This document shows positions 55,714-64,000 of a stretch of DNA of 64,000 nt, one piece after another; positions within the stretch are counted from its first letter, which is position 1, and each line of letters starts with the position of its first letter. The stretch comes from Gracilimonas sp. Its GTDB lineage: Bacteria > Bacteroidota > Rhodothermia > Balneolales > Balneolaceae. The position numbers and the translations under genes were made by a program. The stretch covers positions 1,302,001-1,366,000 of the forward strand of contig NZ_JABURM010000005.1 in the NCBI RefSeq assembly GCF_014762685.1, given 5' to 3'. Below the pieces are notes generated by a model. It was given only the letters and a program-made list of their open reading frames with translations. It was not told the origin of the DNA and did no database searches.

Positions 55714-56325
55714 TCACAACTCTAATTTTTTTAGCTGTTCTCTATATCGCTCTTCTACGGCTCTTACTTCATCCATATATGCACGCTTATGCCGCTCACT
55801 TACCGAAGACTGTGTGATGCCCAGCTTCTTGGCCATATCCTCTTGCTTCAGGTTTCCTGTTAAATTCATACGTACATATTCAGCTGCCTTTGGAGTCCAG
55901 TTATCCATTGCAATCAGCAGTAATCGCAGATAAAGATTGATCTCTTCATCAAAATCTGTATCAGGACTCTTCACAATGATATTTTGTTTGGCAGATGATA
56001 AGAACTCATATCCTTCTCCCGAGCGAACAAAGGCATCCCCATTCGACTCAGTAATATTGGGAGCGTCAAATGTTTTGTCGCCAATACCGATGCTTAAACG
56101 TACGTCTATCCCCTTTACCTGTTTTACCGATGCTTTAATATCAATAACATGTTGAAGGGCATTTTTCGGGTCAGTTATCTCGGCCTGAAAGCTGTCGCCC
56201 CGGTAAATTTCCCAGCTTTTCGGGGATGAACCGATCTCATCGAGCGCTTCTTTAAGCGGTTTCAACCACTTTTCAGCTTCCGTGTTCCTTGAATTGATGA
56301 TATCACCGGTTATTACACTAATCAT
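55714..56325 (-). CDS. SatD-family protein with sigma-like HTH
   Basis: 203 residues. The N-terminal MISVITGDIINSR and SWEIYRGDSFQAEI segments are the SatD hallmark; the middle (VRLSIGIGDKTFDAPN, GDAFVRSGEGYE) is nucleotide-cyclase-like in shape but lacks known cyclase metals. The C-terminal DMAKKLGITQSSVSERHKRA is a helix-turn-helix. Binds DNA, probably the TTATCGGC sites just upstream of its own start, and pairs with DUF3307. Confidence 0.85.
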   Translation of the reverse strand: MISVITGDIINSRNTEAEKWLKPLKEALDEIGSSPKSWEIYRGDSFQAEITDPKNALQHVIDIKASVKQVKGIDVRLSIGIGDKTFDAPNITESNGDAFVRSGEGYEFLSSAKQNIIVKSPDTDFDEEINLYLRLLLIAMDNWTPKAAEYVRMNLTGNLKQEDMAKKLGITQSSVSERHKRAYMDEVRAVEERYREQLKKLEL

Positions 56326-56342
56326 GCTAGATTATAGGTTAT

Positions 56343-56408
56343 TTAACCGATAAAATCAATTATCGGCTAAAAAGCCTGTATTAAGCTTTATCGGCACTTA
56401 AGCCGATA
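56343..56408. promoter_or_regulatory. Four TTATCGGC-type half-sites (two dyads) upstream of satD-like gene
   Basis: Dyad 1: TTAACCGATAA-N6-TTATCGGCTAA (56343-56370), one mismatch. Dyad 2: TATCGGC-N6-GCCGATA (56389-56408), perfect. Both use the same half-site but opposite orientation. A third related palindrome (TTAATCGATTAA) is at 56432-56443. Confidence 0.75.
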
Positions 56409-56452
56409 TCATTCGCAAGGATGGAAAATGGCTTAATCGATTAACCGTGATT

Positions 56453-58165
56453 TCAACCAACCCTAAACTTCAATTCCTCAATAGTTGATAGGATATCATC
56501 CCGGTCCATTTCACGATAACGCTCAGGAAGCAGTTCTTTGGAAGTACATTCGATCACCGCACTCAGCGTCTGTAATTCAATTTCTTCGGGATAAGTTGGG
56601 GGAAGAAAATCATTCAGTGCGAGATCAAGTATTTCAGGGGTAACCTGCTTTTTACCTTCGGCAGCGGCCCGGAACTTGGCGCGGGTTAAAGCAGCTTCCA
56701 TATCGGCACCGGAAAAGGTTTTTTCGCCTTTCTCAATCATCACTGGGGTATATTCTTCGGTCATTTTTAGGCCGGTCTTTTTGGCCATGGCCTCGAATAA
56801 TTCCACTCGCTCTTCTTTGGTATGAGGCGGAAATAGGGCCAAATGTTCTTCTGCCCTGCCCTGCCGTTTTAAATCCACCGGCATGAGATCGGGGCGGGCG
56901 GTCATCAGAAACCAAACAATACGTCCGCGATTAGCCGTATCACTCATAAAGGTTGCGATCTGCGAGAATACCCGGCTTGAAACCCCACTGTCTCCGCTTG
57001 CATCACGGTCACCGAGGTAAGCATCCGCTTCATCTATCATAACAGCCACAGGGGCCATAGCTTTGAGCAGGGAAAGAATTTTCTCGAGGTTTCCTTCGGT
57101 CACCCCCTGCCACTGACTGCGGAAGTTTTTGAGTTTCACCATCGGGATTCCAACCTCACTGGCAAAACAGGTTACCATAAAAGTCTTACCGGTTCCAACC
57201 GGACCACACACCAAATAACCCATGGGCATCACATCTTGCCGGCCGGCCTTTAAAGCTTTCACTGCCTGACGTAAATGTTTTTTCACATGGGTATGTCCGG
57301 CTACGTTATCCAGGGAATATTGAGTTTCCACAAATTCCAGTAAACCATACGCTTCTGCTTCAATCAGCTCCTTTTTAGCTTCGGATAAACCTTCAAAGGT
57401 AATCTTCTCCTTGTTTTCCCTAGCATGAGAAAGCACACTGCGGATATTCACAAAATTCAATCCGGCTGTTTGCTGGGCAATGATCTCCGCTTTTACGGAT
57501 GAGATTTCTTTCCAGGTATCATTAGCTGTTTCAAACTTAATGAAATCCAACCGCTCCCTTTCACCGGGGATATTTATTTTAATATCCGTCGTATACGGAT
57601 TTTGAACCAACGTTTTGTTGAGATCCGCAAGGTTTTCCGTGATAAGTACGGTGGTGAAATCAGCAGCTAAAAACATGGGATCATGCGCCCATCGTGACAA
57701 ATATACGAGCGAGGTCCGGTCTTCATTTCCAATGGAAGCGGCATCGCTCATCGGGACGATGGTCTCGGCATAATCAATAATCAAGCCAATGCTTTTCTTT
57801 TGATCGAGACGGAGACGAAAGTACTGCTCCAACAGCGACATCACCCGAACGGGGTCTTTGGGCATCTTATTGGCGTAATCGGTTCCAACCAAACTATCCC
57901 GCCCGGCTATGGCCTGATTAAAATCAGCCTGAGATTCCTTATCCCTAAAGTAAATACCGGATGCACGATCATAAAAGACTACAAAATCCCGGGCCCCAAA
58001 AAACTCTTCTGATAAAAAGGATTTTAACCGGTTAAATTCAGGGCCTTTATCTGTATTCAGAGAAACCAAATCGTGCACGTTGCCATGCAGAATAAATTGA
58101 TTAATAGTTCTGCTCAGATATTTCCTTGCAAATTCCTGGGACCATTTAGGATAGTGATCAAACAT
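56453..58165 (-). CDS. AAA+ ATPase, Ycf46-like
   Basis: 570 residues. An N-terminal region (about 1-270) resembles a degenerate AAA domain: IGLIIDYAETIVP looks like a Walker-B strand but no Walker A is seen. The active AAA domain has Walker A GPVGTGKTF near 320, Walker B MIDEADAYLGD near 373, and a TARPDLMPVDLKRQGR arginine-finger region. It fits the Ycf46-type AAA proteins. Last gene of the PspA group (56.4-62.5 kb) and the likely energy source for PspA remodelling; that link is inferred. Confidence 0.88.
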   Translation of the reverse strand: MFDHYPKWSQEFARKYLSRTINQFILHGNVHDLVSLNTDKGPEFNRLKSFLSEEFFGARDFVVFYDRASGIYFRDKESQADFNQAIAGRDSLVGTDYANKMPKDPVRVMSLLEQYFRLRLDQKKSIGLIIDYAETIVPMSDAASIGNEDRTSLVYLSRWAHDPMFLAADFTTVLITENLADLNKTLVQNPYTTDIKINIPGERERLDFIKFETANDTWKEISSVKAEIIAQQTAGLNFVNIRSVLSHARENKEKITFEGLSEAKKELIEAEAYGLLEFVETQYSLDNVAGHTHVKKHLRQAVKALKAGRQDVMPMGYLVCGPVGTGKTFMVTCFASEVGIPMVKLKNFRSQWQGVTEGNLEKILSLLKAMAPVAVMIDEADAYLGDRDASGDSGVSSRVFSQIATFMSDTANRGRIVWFLMTARPDLMPVDLKRQGRAEEHLALFPPHTKEERVELFEAMAKKTGLKMTEEYTPVMIEKGEKTFSGADMEAALTRAKFRAAAEGKKQVTPEILDLALNDFLPPTYPEEIELQTLSAVIECTSKELLPERYREMDRDDILSTIEELKFRVG

Positions 58166-58188
58166 ATTTTCTAAGTTTCAAAGTGGAC

Positions 58189-58244
58189 GAGTGACAAAAT
58201 TACAAAGTGCCCAAATTCTTTGACAATTTGTAACTTTGTCACTC
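58189..58244. repeat. Palindromic repeat between corC-like and AAA genes
   Basis: GAGTGACAAA-ATTACAAAG on the left and TTTGTAACTTTGTCACTC on the right form an imperfect inverted repeat that includes the corC-like stop codon. It could be a dispersed element or a weak hairpin attenuating the AAA transcript. Confidence 0.6.
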
Positions 58245-59516
58245 AATTAAAATGAGCTTTACCGTTTCAATGCGACTTGGCGTGGCCTTGCTGATAATAA
58301 ATTTCTTACCCGCAATCACCACTTCTTCATTTACTTTCGGAATACGCCCTAAATGATTGATTATGAAGCCCGCTACGGTATCATATTCCGAAGGTTCCAG
58401 CGGAAGCTGAATTTCTTCAAATTTCTGAGTGAGTTCTTCAATCTCCACATTTCCACTCACTACATAGGTATTCTCAGAAAGACGTTTCATAATTTCATCT
58501 TCTACATCATACTCATCCTGAATATCACCAACCACTTCTTCCAGTAAATCCTCAATGGTAACCATCCCTGAAGTACCGCCATACTCATCCAAAACAATAG
58601 CTACCGACATATTGGACTGTCGGAATTCTGTTAACAAATCGTTGGATTTTTTACTGGAGGGAACCAGCTTCACCGGCCGGATAATTTCATTCAGTGATTT
58701 TGGTTCATGGAAAAAGTCATGAGCAAACACCACACCTATTACATCATCAATAGAATCACGATATACCGGGAGCTTGGAATGCCCGGATTGGATAAACATA
58801 TTCAGCACATCTTCAATGGGTGTGTCTTTTTCCACAGCCTCAATTTCAATACGAGGAATCATGGAATCCTTTACCCGCTTGTTTGACAGCTCCAGCACAT
58901 TGTGCAGAATTTCGGAATCATCCTCATCAATATCTTCACTGCCTCCACTATCACGCAGTTCTTTAAATATCAATTCCACATCCTGACGGCGATAATAATT
59001 CTCCGGTACTTCTGCGTCTTTTACCAGCCATCTAATCAAAATATTTGAAGAGCCTTTTGATATCTCAATCAATGGCCTGAACAAATAATAGGCGAACCTA
59101 AGAGGAACTGAGATTACTGCTATCATATTATCTGCAAGCGCTCTGAATATGGCCTTGGGGAGAATCTCTCCAAACAACATAATAACTACGGCAGCAATTA
59201 TGGTTTGAATCAACAGTACCTGTAATTCGGTAGGCATTACTCCAAACCAAGCTTCAAAATAAATCTGGACCGGTTCAACCAGAAAAATAGCCATGAATGT
59301 CGCATAAAGTACATTCACTATATTATTTCCAACCAGTGTCGTTGTCAGAAAAGTCTCCGGCTTGCGGGTAAAAAACTCAATGGAATTTCCAAGGAAGCTG
59401 TTTTTTCTGGATGCCACTTCCAATTTTAATTTATTGGCTGTAACAAAAGCGATTTCTGACCCCGAGAAAAAACCGCTTAACAGAATTGTAACTATAATCA
59501 GGAGTAACTCTATCAT
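58239..59516 (-). CDS. CNNM/CorC-type membrane protein (DUF21-CBS-CorC_HlyC)
   Basis: 425 residues. DUF21 with four TM segments (about 1-185; SGFFSGSEIAFVTANK is the conserved start), a CBS pair (about 205-330; MIPRIEIEAVEKDTP, DEYGGTSGMVTIEDLLEEVVGD) and a CorC_HlyC domain at the end. The family transports or senses magnesium or metal and affects membrane integrity. Overlaps no gene but lies between AAA and the hydratase. Confidence 0.93.
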   Translation of the reverse strand: MIELLLIIVTILLSGFFSGSEIAFVTANKLKLEVASRKNSFLGNSIEFFTRKPETFLTTTLVGNNIVNVLYATFMAIFLVEPVQIYFEAWFGVMPTELQVLLIQTIIAAVVIMLFGEILPKAIFRALADNMIAVISVPLRFAYYLFRPLIEISKGSSNILIRWLVKDAEVPENYYRRQDVELIFKELRDSGGSEDIDEDDSEILHNVLELSNKRVKDSMIPRIEIEAVEKDTPIEDVLNMFIQSGHSKLPVYRDSIDDVIGVVFAHDFFHEPKSLNEIIRPVKLVPSSKKSNDLLTEFRQSNMSVAIVLDEYGGTSGMVTIEDLLEEVVGDIQDEYDVEDEIMKRLSENTYVVSGNVEIEELTQKFEEIQLPLEPSEYDTVAGFIINHLGRIPKVNEEVVIAGKKFIISKATPSRIETVKLILIE

Positions 59517-59598
59517 ACGGTTCCTCCGTCAGTATATAATGTAAAAAATAATGTGCTACCCGATGGAGGTTCGTCTTTCATTCAACAATGATTAGTTC

Positions 59599-60378
59599 TT
59601 ATTTACCGGAGAAATTAGGTTTTCTCTTCTCAAGAAAAGCGCCGGTGCCTTCCTTAAAATCAGCAGTACCGCACAATTCTCCAAATAGTCTGGATTCAGA
59701 CTCATATCCATTTTCATTTCCAGCCTCTTTCACAGCCAAAAGAGCATTTTTTATGGCTATAGGGCCCTGCTTTAAAATTTTGCTAAGCATGGATTTGGCT
59801 TCATCAACGGCAGAATGATCTGCCACTTGATTCACCAACCCAATTTCAAAAGCCTCTTCGGCTTTTACCTGTCGGCCGGTCATAATTAATTCCAGAGCCT
59901 TGGCCTTTCCTGCCAATTGTGTTAAGCGCTGAGTGCCTCCATATCCAGGGATGAGTCCTAAGCTAACTTCAGGTAAGCCAAATGCTGCATTTGTTGAAGC
60001 AATACGCAAGTGACAAGCCATGGCCAATTCACAACCTCCGCCCAAGGCATATCCGTTTACGGCAGCAATAACGGGAATGGTAAGATCTTCTATTCTTTGA
60101 AAGATGTCCTGCCCTTTTTTGGATATCTCTGCTCCGGTGACGGGGTCGAGCGTGCTTAACTCCTTAATATCGGCTCCTGCTACAAATGCTTTTTCTCCTT
60201 CCCCGGTAATGACAAGTGCATTTATCTTATAATTCTTTTTGATGTCATCAACTGCCTCATCCAGCTCTTTTAGCACCTGGTTGTTCAGTGCATTTAACTT
60301 GTCGGGACGATTAATGATAAGTGTACAAATGCCCGATTCATCAACTTCGAGAAGCAGCGTTTCGTAAGAGCGGTCCAT
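59599..60378 (-). CDS. Enoyl-CoA hydratase/isomerase family protein
   Basis: 259 residues. Crotonase fold: AGADIKELS oxyanion segment, GGGCELAMAC with the first catalytic Glu and GLPEVSLGLIPGYGGTQ with the second, as in rat mitochondrial enzyme. It hydrates 2-enoyl-CoA in beta-oxidation. It is three bases downstream of the two-TM coiled-coil gene, an odd neighbour for a PspA group; no other fatty-acid gene is near. Confidence 0.93.
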   Translation of the reverse strand: MDRSYETLLLEVDESGICTLIINRPDKLNALNNQVLKELDEAVDDIKKNYKINALVITGEGEKAFVAGADIKELSTLDPVTGAEISKKGQDIFQRIEDLTIPVIAAVNGYALGGGCELAMACHLRIASTNAAFGLPEVSLGLIPGYGGTQRLTQLAGKAKALELIMTGRQVKAEEAFEIGLVNQVADHSAVDEAKSMLSKILKQGPIAIKNALLAVKEAGNENGYESESRLFGELCGTADFKEGTGAFLEKRKPNFSGK

Positions 60379-60381
60379 AAA

Positions 60382-61266
60382 TTATTCTTTGACTTTCTTA
60401 GCAGGTTTAATTTCTGTTTCCACCTCGGTCGAGAGTTCATCTAAAATGGAATCGAAATCCAAATCGTTTTCCCACTCGGTGGTGTACTCCGGTAAAATAT
60501 CCTGATCTAAGTCGTCAATCAATTGTGAAGTTTCTTCAACTTCGGTAAGCAGATTATCCAACTGGAACCCGATCTCTTCGGGGTTACTCATGGTCATAGA
60601 TTGCTCGTAGATATACCTGACGGCATCTTCTATGGTTTCCAGATGCGTTTCACAAACCAAATATTTTTCTTTGGCAACGCTGAATTTTTTAAGTCGTTTT
60701 TGCATGATGGCCACGCGGCGGGCTTTTGTGCGTTTCAACTTCTCAGACTCAAGTTCTTTTATCTCTTCAATCTGGCGAATAACCTCCTCTTTTAAGTTAC
60801 TTTCCAGAGAGGTATTCAGGTAAACTTCATAGCGTTTAATCAGATCCAACAGTGTGAGATAATTCCCCAACAATTCATCGATTTTCTTACCGATGTTATC
60901 CAATAATCCCTGGGAGCTGTATGGCAGTTTTTCGAAATTTTCCTGGACCAATTTGGCCAGGTGCTTTAGTACCAGAAATCGTTTTTGTGATTTATTATCA
61001 AGTGACTGAAACAGTTCTTTTTCATTATTGGCCGCATGACGTTCTTTTATTTTCTTCAGCTCCAGCCTTTTCCGAAAACGAGGAAGCTTAGGTACAATAC
61101 CCAAATACATCAATTCCAAGCCAAAAACTGCAGTGAGTAATAAACTGGAGAAATCACCCAATCCGGTCATAAAAAAGGCCGTTAGAGTGGAAACCAGCAA
61201 TACTCCCAGGTTAATGGGATTCATGAAGGCTTCGCGGGTATAGTTGATGTTTAATTCGTCACTCAT
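60382..61266 (-). CDS. Two-TM coiled-coil protein of the PspA group
   Basis: 294 residues. Two helices (about 17-60; NLGVLLVSTLTAFFMTG and LLLTAVFGLELMYLGIV) then a long charged coiled coil (65-250) and an acidic end (EWENDLDFDSILDELSTE). Family not recognised. The start overlaps the preceding small PspA-tail-like gene by four bases, so the two products are likely partners that anchor PspA-like filaments to the membrane. Confidence 0.7.
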   Translation of the reverse strand: MSDELNINYTREAFMNPINLGVLLVSTLTAFFMTGLGDFSSLLLTAVFGLELMYLGIVPKLPRFRKRLELKKIKERHAANNEKELFQSLDNKSQKRFLVLKHLAKLVQENFEKLPYSSQGLLDNIGKKIDELLGNYLTLLDLIKRYEVYLNTSLESNLKEEVIRQIEEIKELESEKLKRTKARRVAIMQKRLKKFSVAKEKYLVCETHLETIEDAVRYIYEQSMTMSNPEEIGFQLDNLLTEVEETSQLIDDLDQDILPEYTTEWENDLDFDSILDELSTEVETEIKPAKKVKE

Positions 61267-61727
61267 GATTTTTCTTCTGATGAATTATCCGTGTCTTCCG
61301 AACCGGGTTTCTTATTACCAATGGTTTTTTCCGTCCGTATTTCGTCTGCATGCTTTTCAATTTCATTATATAGCATGCCCATTTCAGCTTTTACCTGTTT
61401 CAGCGTTTGCTTGGCTTTCTGCTTTTTCAGTTCTTCGTCCAGCTCTTCGTTCTTGATTTTGCTCCCTGCAGTTGAAGACTCATCCTCTAAGCTGTCCATA
61501 GCTACATCCAGCCGAGCTTCAACATGGGTTACTTTATCACGAACCTTACCAAGAAATTCATCAACGGTTTCAAGCAAATTATCGGTATTCATATTTTGAA
61601 CGGCTTTCGAAATCTTGCCTTTTTGCTCCGCCCTTTTCAGGCGTTCCTTTGCCTCTTTAATACGCCGATAATGTTCTTTGTATTCTTCTTTGAGACGTTC
61701 GCGATCTTGTTCACCTTTGGTACTCAT
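61263..61727 (-). CDS. Small coiled-coil protein resembling the PspA C-terminal half
   Basis: 154 residues, all charged helices, ending in a Ser/Glu tail. EARLDVAMDSLEDES and KAKQTLKQVKAEMG line up with EARMEIALDSIDTET and RAKSLVEQFKMEMG in the PspA protein encoded just upstream, and the tails share TIGNKK / TVGNKE. It lacks the PspA N-terminal amphipathic helix. It follows pspA by nine bases. Likely a duplicated partner. Confidence 0.75.
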   Translation of the reverse strand: MSTKGEQDRERLKEEYKEHYRRIKEAKERLKRAEQKGKISKAVQNMNTDNLLETVDEFLGKVRDKVTHVEARLDVAMDSLEDESSTAGSKIKNEELDEELKKQKAKQTLKQVKAEMGMLYNEIEKHADEIRTEKTIGNKKPGSEDTDNSSEEKS

Positions 61728-61736
61728 GACATTGTC

Positions 61737-62489
61737 CTATGAGCTGCTTTTTTCTTTATTACCTACCGTTTTGGAGCTGTCTTTTTCTTTGGCCGGTTTT
61801 TCCTCATCAATATTGATGGAACCACTCTTCTCACCCATTTCCATTTTAAACTGCTCAACCAGTGATTTCGCACGGATTTTTTCTGCATTCGCTTCAATCT
61901 CCATGGTTTCGGTATCAATGCTGTCAAGCGCAATTTCCATACGGGCTTCGTTTTTAGCGGAGCGTTCGTTCAGACGATTAATCATCTCATCGTGCGTCTG
62001 ATCTATTCCGCCAATCTCAAATTGCTCCAGCGTATCTGCAATTTTAGCTTGCCATTCGGAGCGTTCGCTTGCGCGAAGGGCTTCTTTGGCTTCCTGAATT
62101 TTACGGTCTTTTTCTTTCATGAACACTTTCTTCACCTTCAGTGCCTTTTCATATGCTTTTTCGGCAAATGCCAACTGATCTTTGGTGTGTGAAAGATTTT
62201 CTTTGGCTTTCTCTAATTGAAGCGCATATCCCTCGGCAATGTCATCGCGGTCGGCCTGAATAGCAGACTTTACTTTTGCGGTAAGGTCTTGAATCAATTT
62301 CTCATTACGGTTCAGCTCTTTTTGGAGCATCAGTAAATTGGCTTTTACCGTAGCAATATTTTCATTCATCTGGGGAATTTGGTCGTTTAATTCCCGAATA
62401 TTTTGCTCAAGAATGAGTTTTGGGTCTTCCATTGAGCTTATCAAGCCACCGAACATTGATTTTATAGCGCGGATAAATCGTTGAAACAT
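61737..62489 (-). CDS. pspA: PspA/IM30 (Vipp1) family protein
   Basis: 250 residues. The N-terminal amphipathic helix (MFQRFIRAIKSMFGGLISSMED) and DPKLILEQNIRELNDQIP are the PspA signature, split here as two parts; a long coiled coil follows. Forms ESCRT-III-like rods or spirals that bind stressed membranes. The C-terminus continues with a Lys/Glu/Ser-rich tail ending TVGNKEKSSS. No pspF, pspB or pspC is nearby. Confidence 0.93.
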   Translation of the reverse strand: MFQRFIRAIKSMFGGLISSMEDPKLILEQNIRELNDQIPQMNENIATVKANLLMLQKELNRNEKLIQDLTAKVKSAIQADRDDIAEGYALQLEKAKENLSHTKDQLAFAEKAYEKALKVKKVFMKEKDRKIQEAKEALRASERSEWQAKIADTLEQFEIGGIDQTHDEMINRLNERSAKNEARMEIALDSIDTETMEIEANAEKIRAKSLVEQFKMEMGEKSGSINIDEEKPAKEKDSSKTVGNKEKSSS

Positions 62490-62564
62490 AATACTTTCCT
62501 TTATTTTTAATGCCCTGTTATTACTATGAACTAAATTAACCGATTATTAGTGTATTTCAAGCAG

Positions 62565-63908
62565 TTAAAGCTCAAATGCCCTGCTGCCGTTTTTGTCAAT
62601 CGTATGACTCACCAAATGCACCTCCTCGGGTTTAGCCTCGGCAATAGTCACTGCCCCGAATAATACATCGCTTGCAGCTTCTATTGTTGATGGCTTGTTC
62701 GTATAACCGGTCAATATTGTTTCACCTTTTGAGATTTTATCTCCAATTTTCTTTTTAAGTACAATTCCGGCCTGTGGGTCAACATTATCTTCCTTCTTTT
62801 TCCGGCCGGCTCCAAGTTCAACCGAAGCCATGCCGATTTCAAACGAATCCATTGCAGAAACATATCCGTCCCTCGCGGCTTTGATTTCAAATTCATACTC
62901 TGCTTGCGTGTATTTTTTGGGGAATTTAATCATCTCAACATCGCCACCCTGTTCTTCTACAATATCCAGCCATTTCTGAAAAGCCGCTCCATTTTCAATT
63001 TGCTGCCTGCTAATCTCAATTCCCCCGGAGATATCTTTGGCCTTACCGCCCAGGTAAATCATCGTTCCGGCAAGCAAGTGGGTAATCTCCATAATATCAC
63101 TCGGTCCTTTTCCGTGCATCGCATCGATACATTCTTCTACTTCCAGCCAATTCCCAATTTTGAAACCTAACGGCTGATTCATATTAGTTACATAGGCAAT
63201 GGTTTCTTTGTCAAACTGTGTCCCAATCCCAACTAATGCTTCTCCAAGCTTAATGGCATCTTTGGTATTCTTCATAAAGGCGCCGGAACCTGCTTTCACA
63301 TCCAGAACAAGGGCATCAATGCCTTCAGCCAACTTCTTACTCATGATGCTGCCGGCAATCAATGGAATGGACTCTACCGTAGCGGTCACATCACGAAGGG
63401 CGTATAATCTTTTATCAGCAGGGGCAATTTCTTTGGTTTGTCCGGCCAGCACTAAATCGTGCTTACCGATAATTTCTTTGTAGCGGGCCAAATCCATATC
63501 AACGGTGAAGCCGGGTATGGATTCCAATTTATCCAGTGTGCCCCCGGTATGCCCTAATCCGCGACCTGAAATCATTGGAACGGGAACTCCTGCTGAGGCT
63601 ACTATCGGGGCTAAAATCAGCGAGAGTTTATCTCCGACGCCACCCGTAGAATGTTTATCCACTTTTTTCCCGGAAACATGCGAAAGATCCACAATTTCCC
63701 CTGAATGCAACATCGATTCTGTCAAAGCAGCTGACTCATCATCATTTAGTCCATTCAGAAATGACGCCATCAAGAAAGCGCTCACTTGGTAGTCCGGGAT
63801 CTCATCAGCGGTATACTGATCAATGAGATATTTAATTTCTTCTTTCAGGAGGGTTTGTCCGTCCCGTTTTTTGCGTATAATCGAAACTATATTGTATTTT
63901 GAGTCCAT
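62565..63908 (-). CDS. deoA: Pyrimidine-nucleoside / thymidine phosphorylase
   Basis: 447 residues. Phosphorolysis of thymidine or uridine, nucleoside salvage. The family signature SGRGLGHTGGTLDKLESIPG is at about 115-134, and KKVDKHSTGGVGDK and the LVLDVKAGSGAFMK phosphate/substrate loops are intact. Whether it prefers thymidine (deoA) or any pyrimidine nucleoside (pdp) is not decided. Upstream of the PspA group by 75 bases on the same strand; functional link unlikely. The last 92 bases of the window carry nothing I can support. Confidence 0.92.
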   Translation of the reverse strand: MDSKYNIVSIIRKKRDGQTLLKEEIKYLIDQYTADEIPDYQVSAFLMASFLNGLNDDESAALTESMLHSGEIVDLSHVSGKKVDKHSTGGVGDKLSLILAPIVASAGVPVPMISGRGLGHTGGTLDKLESIPGFTVDMDLARYKEIIGKHDLVLAGQTKEIAPADKRLYALRDVTATVESIPLIAGSIMSKKLAEGIDALVLDVKAGSGAFMKNTKDAIKLGEALVGIGTQFDKETIAYVTNMNQPLGFKIGNWLEVEECIDAMHGKGPSDIMEITHLLAGTMIYLGGKAKDISGGIEISRQQIENGAAFQKWLDIVEEQGGDVEMIKFPKKYTQAEYEFEIKAARDGYVSAMDSFEIGMASVELGAGRKKKEDNVDPQAGIVLKKKIGDKISKGETILTGYTNKPSTIEAASDVLFGAVTIAEAKPEEVHLVSHTIDKNGSRAFEL

Positions 63909-64000
63909 ACATGAAGTATAGGCTTTAAACAGCTTTTTTTCTCACTCAAATCATACTTTTTGATACACATTTTAGCTGACCAAAATTTGCACAAAATTGA

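Overview
The window looks like a chromosomal segment of an aerobic, probably marine or salt-adapted member of the Bacteroidota/Balneolota. This is inferred from moderate-to-low GC, many starts without a strong Shine-Dalgarno, two-component propeller kinases, Bacteroidota-style envelope proteins and dispersed short palindromes; no rRNA or marker gene is present to prove it. No tRNA, rRNA, CRISPR array, phage or insertion sequence was found. Most of the window is housekeeping or envelope-related, with several under-described gene groups.

Layout. 1-3.4 kb: winged-helix regulator with a set of small and polytopic membrane proteins. 3.6-7.3 kb: tight operon of a periplasmic cupredoxin-like protein, a membrane class III nucleotide cyclase and an outer-membrane barrel. 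7.3-9.3 kb: small membrane protein, sucD, XRE regulator with a membrane tail. 9.4-16.2 kb: three sensor-kinase genes in a row. 16.4-19.1 kb: glgA-glgC (glycogen). 19.3-21.5 kb: NatAB-like ABC exporter. 21.7-24.2 kb: AraC-type regulator, an ice-binding-like adhesin lipoprotein and a small lipoprotein. 24.3-28.5 kb: NTF2-like protein, a catalytically dead M1-peptidase homologue with HEAT-like repeats, hisN, and a YceI-like protein. 28.7-30.7 kb: YceI plus porin. 30.9-34.1 kb: membrane-anchored MutS-like ATPase, hexapeptide acyltransferase, Smr protein, Dabb protein. 34.3-38.4 kb: folE-cysS-yidD, hisI, membrane protein. 38.4-44.1 kb: two DEAD-box helicases enclosing an LCIB-like (theta-type carbonic anhydrase-like) protein, a six-bladed-propeller lipoprotein and an isolated HATPase domain.

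44.3-51.2 kb is one minus-strand drug or lipid efflux operon: TetR, TolC, membrane fusion protein, two ATPases, two ABC-2 permeases, with a perfect dyad operator before tetR. 51.4-54.9 kb: Gfo/Idh/MocA oxidoreductase, azurin, NAD(P)-binding protein, phosphofructokinase. 54.9-56.4 kb: DUF3307 and SatD pair behind four copies of a TTATCGGC half-site.

56.4-62.5 kb is the most interesting stretch: a minus-strand group with PspA (ESCRT-III fold), a small coiled-coil protein whose second half resembles the PspA tail, a two-TM coiled-coil protein, an enoyl-CoA hydratase, a CNNM/CorC membrane protein and a Ycf46-like AAA+ ATPase. It may be a membrane-maintenance system with its own remodelling ATPase. 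The window ends with a pyrimidine/thymidine phosphorylase.

A second theme is short palindromic dispersed repeats that reach into genes: one forms the N-terminus of the TolC protein, one the C-terminal tail of YidD, and others sit at the ends of hisI, corC and the last exporter gene.
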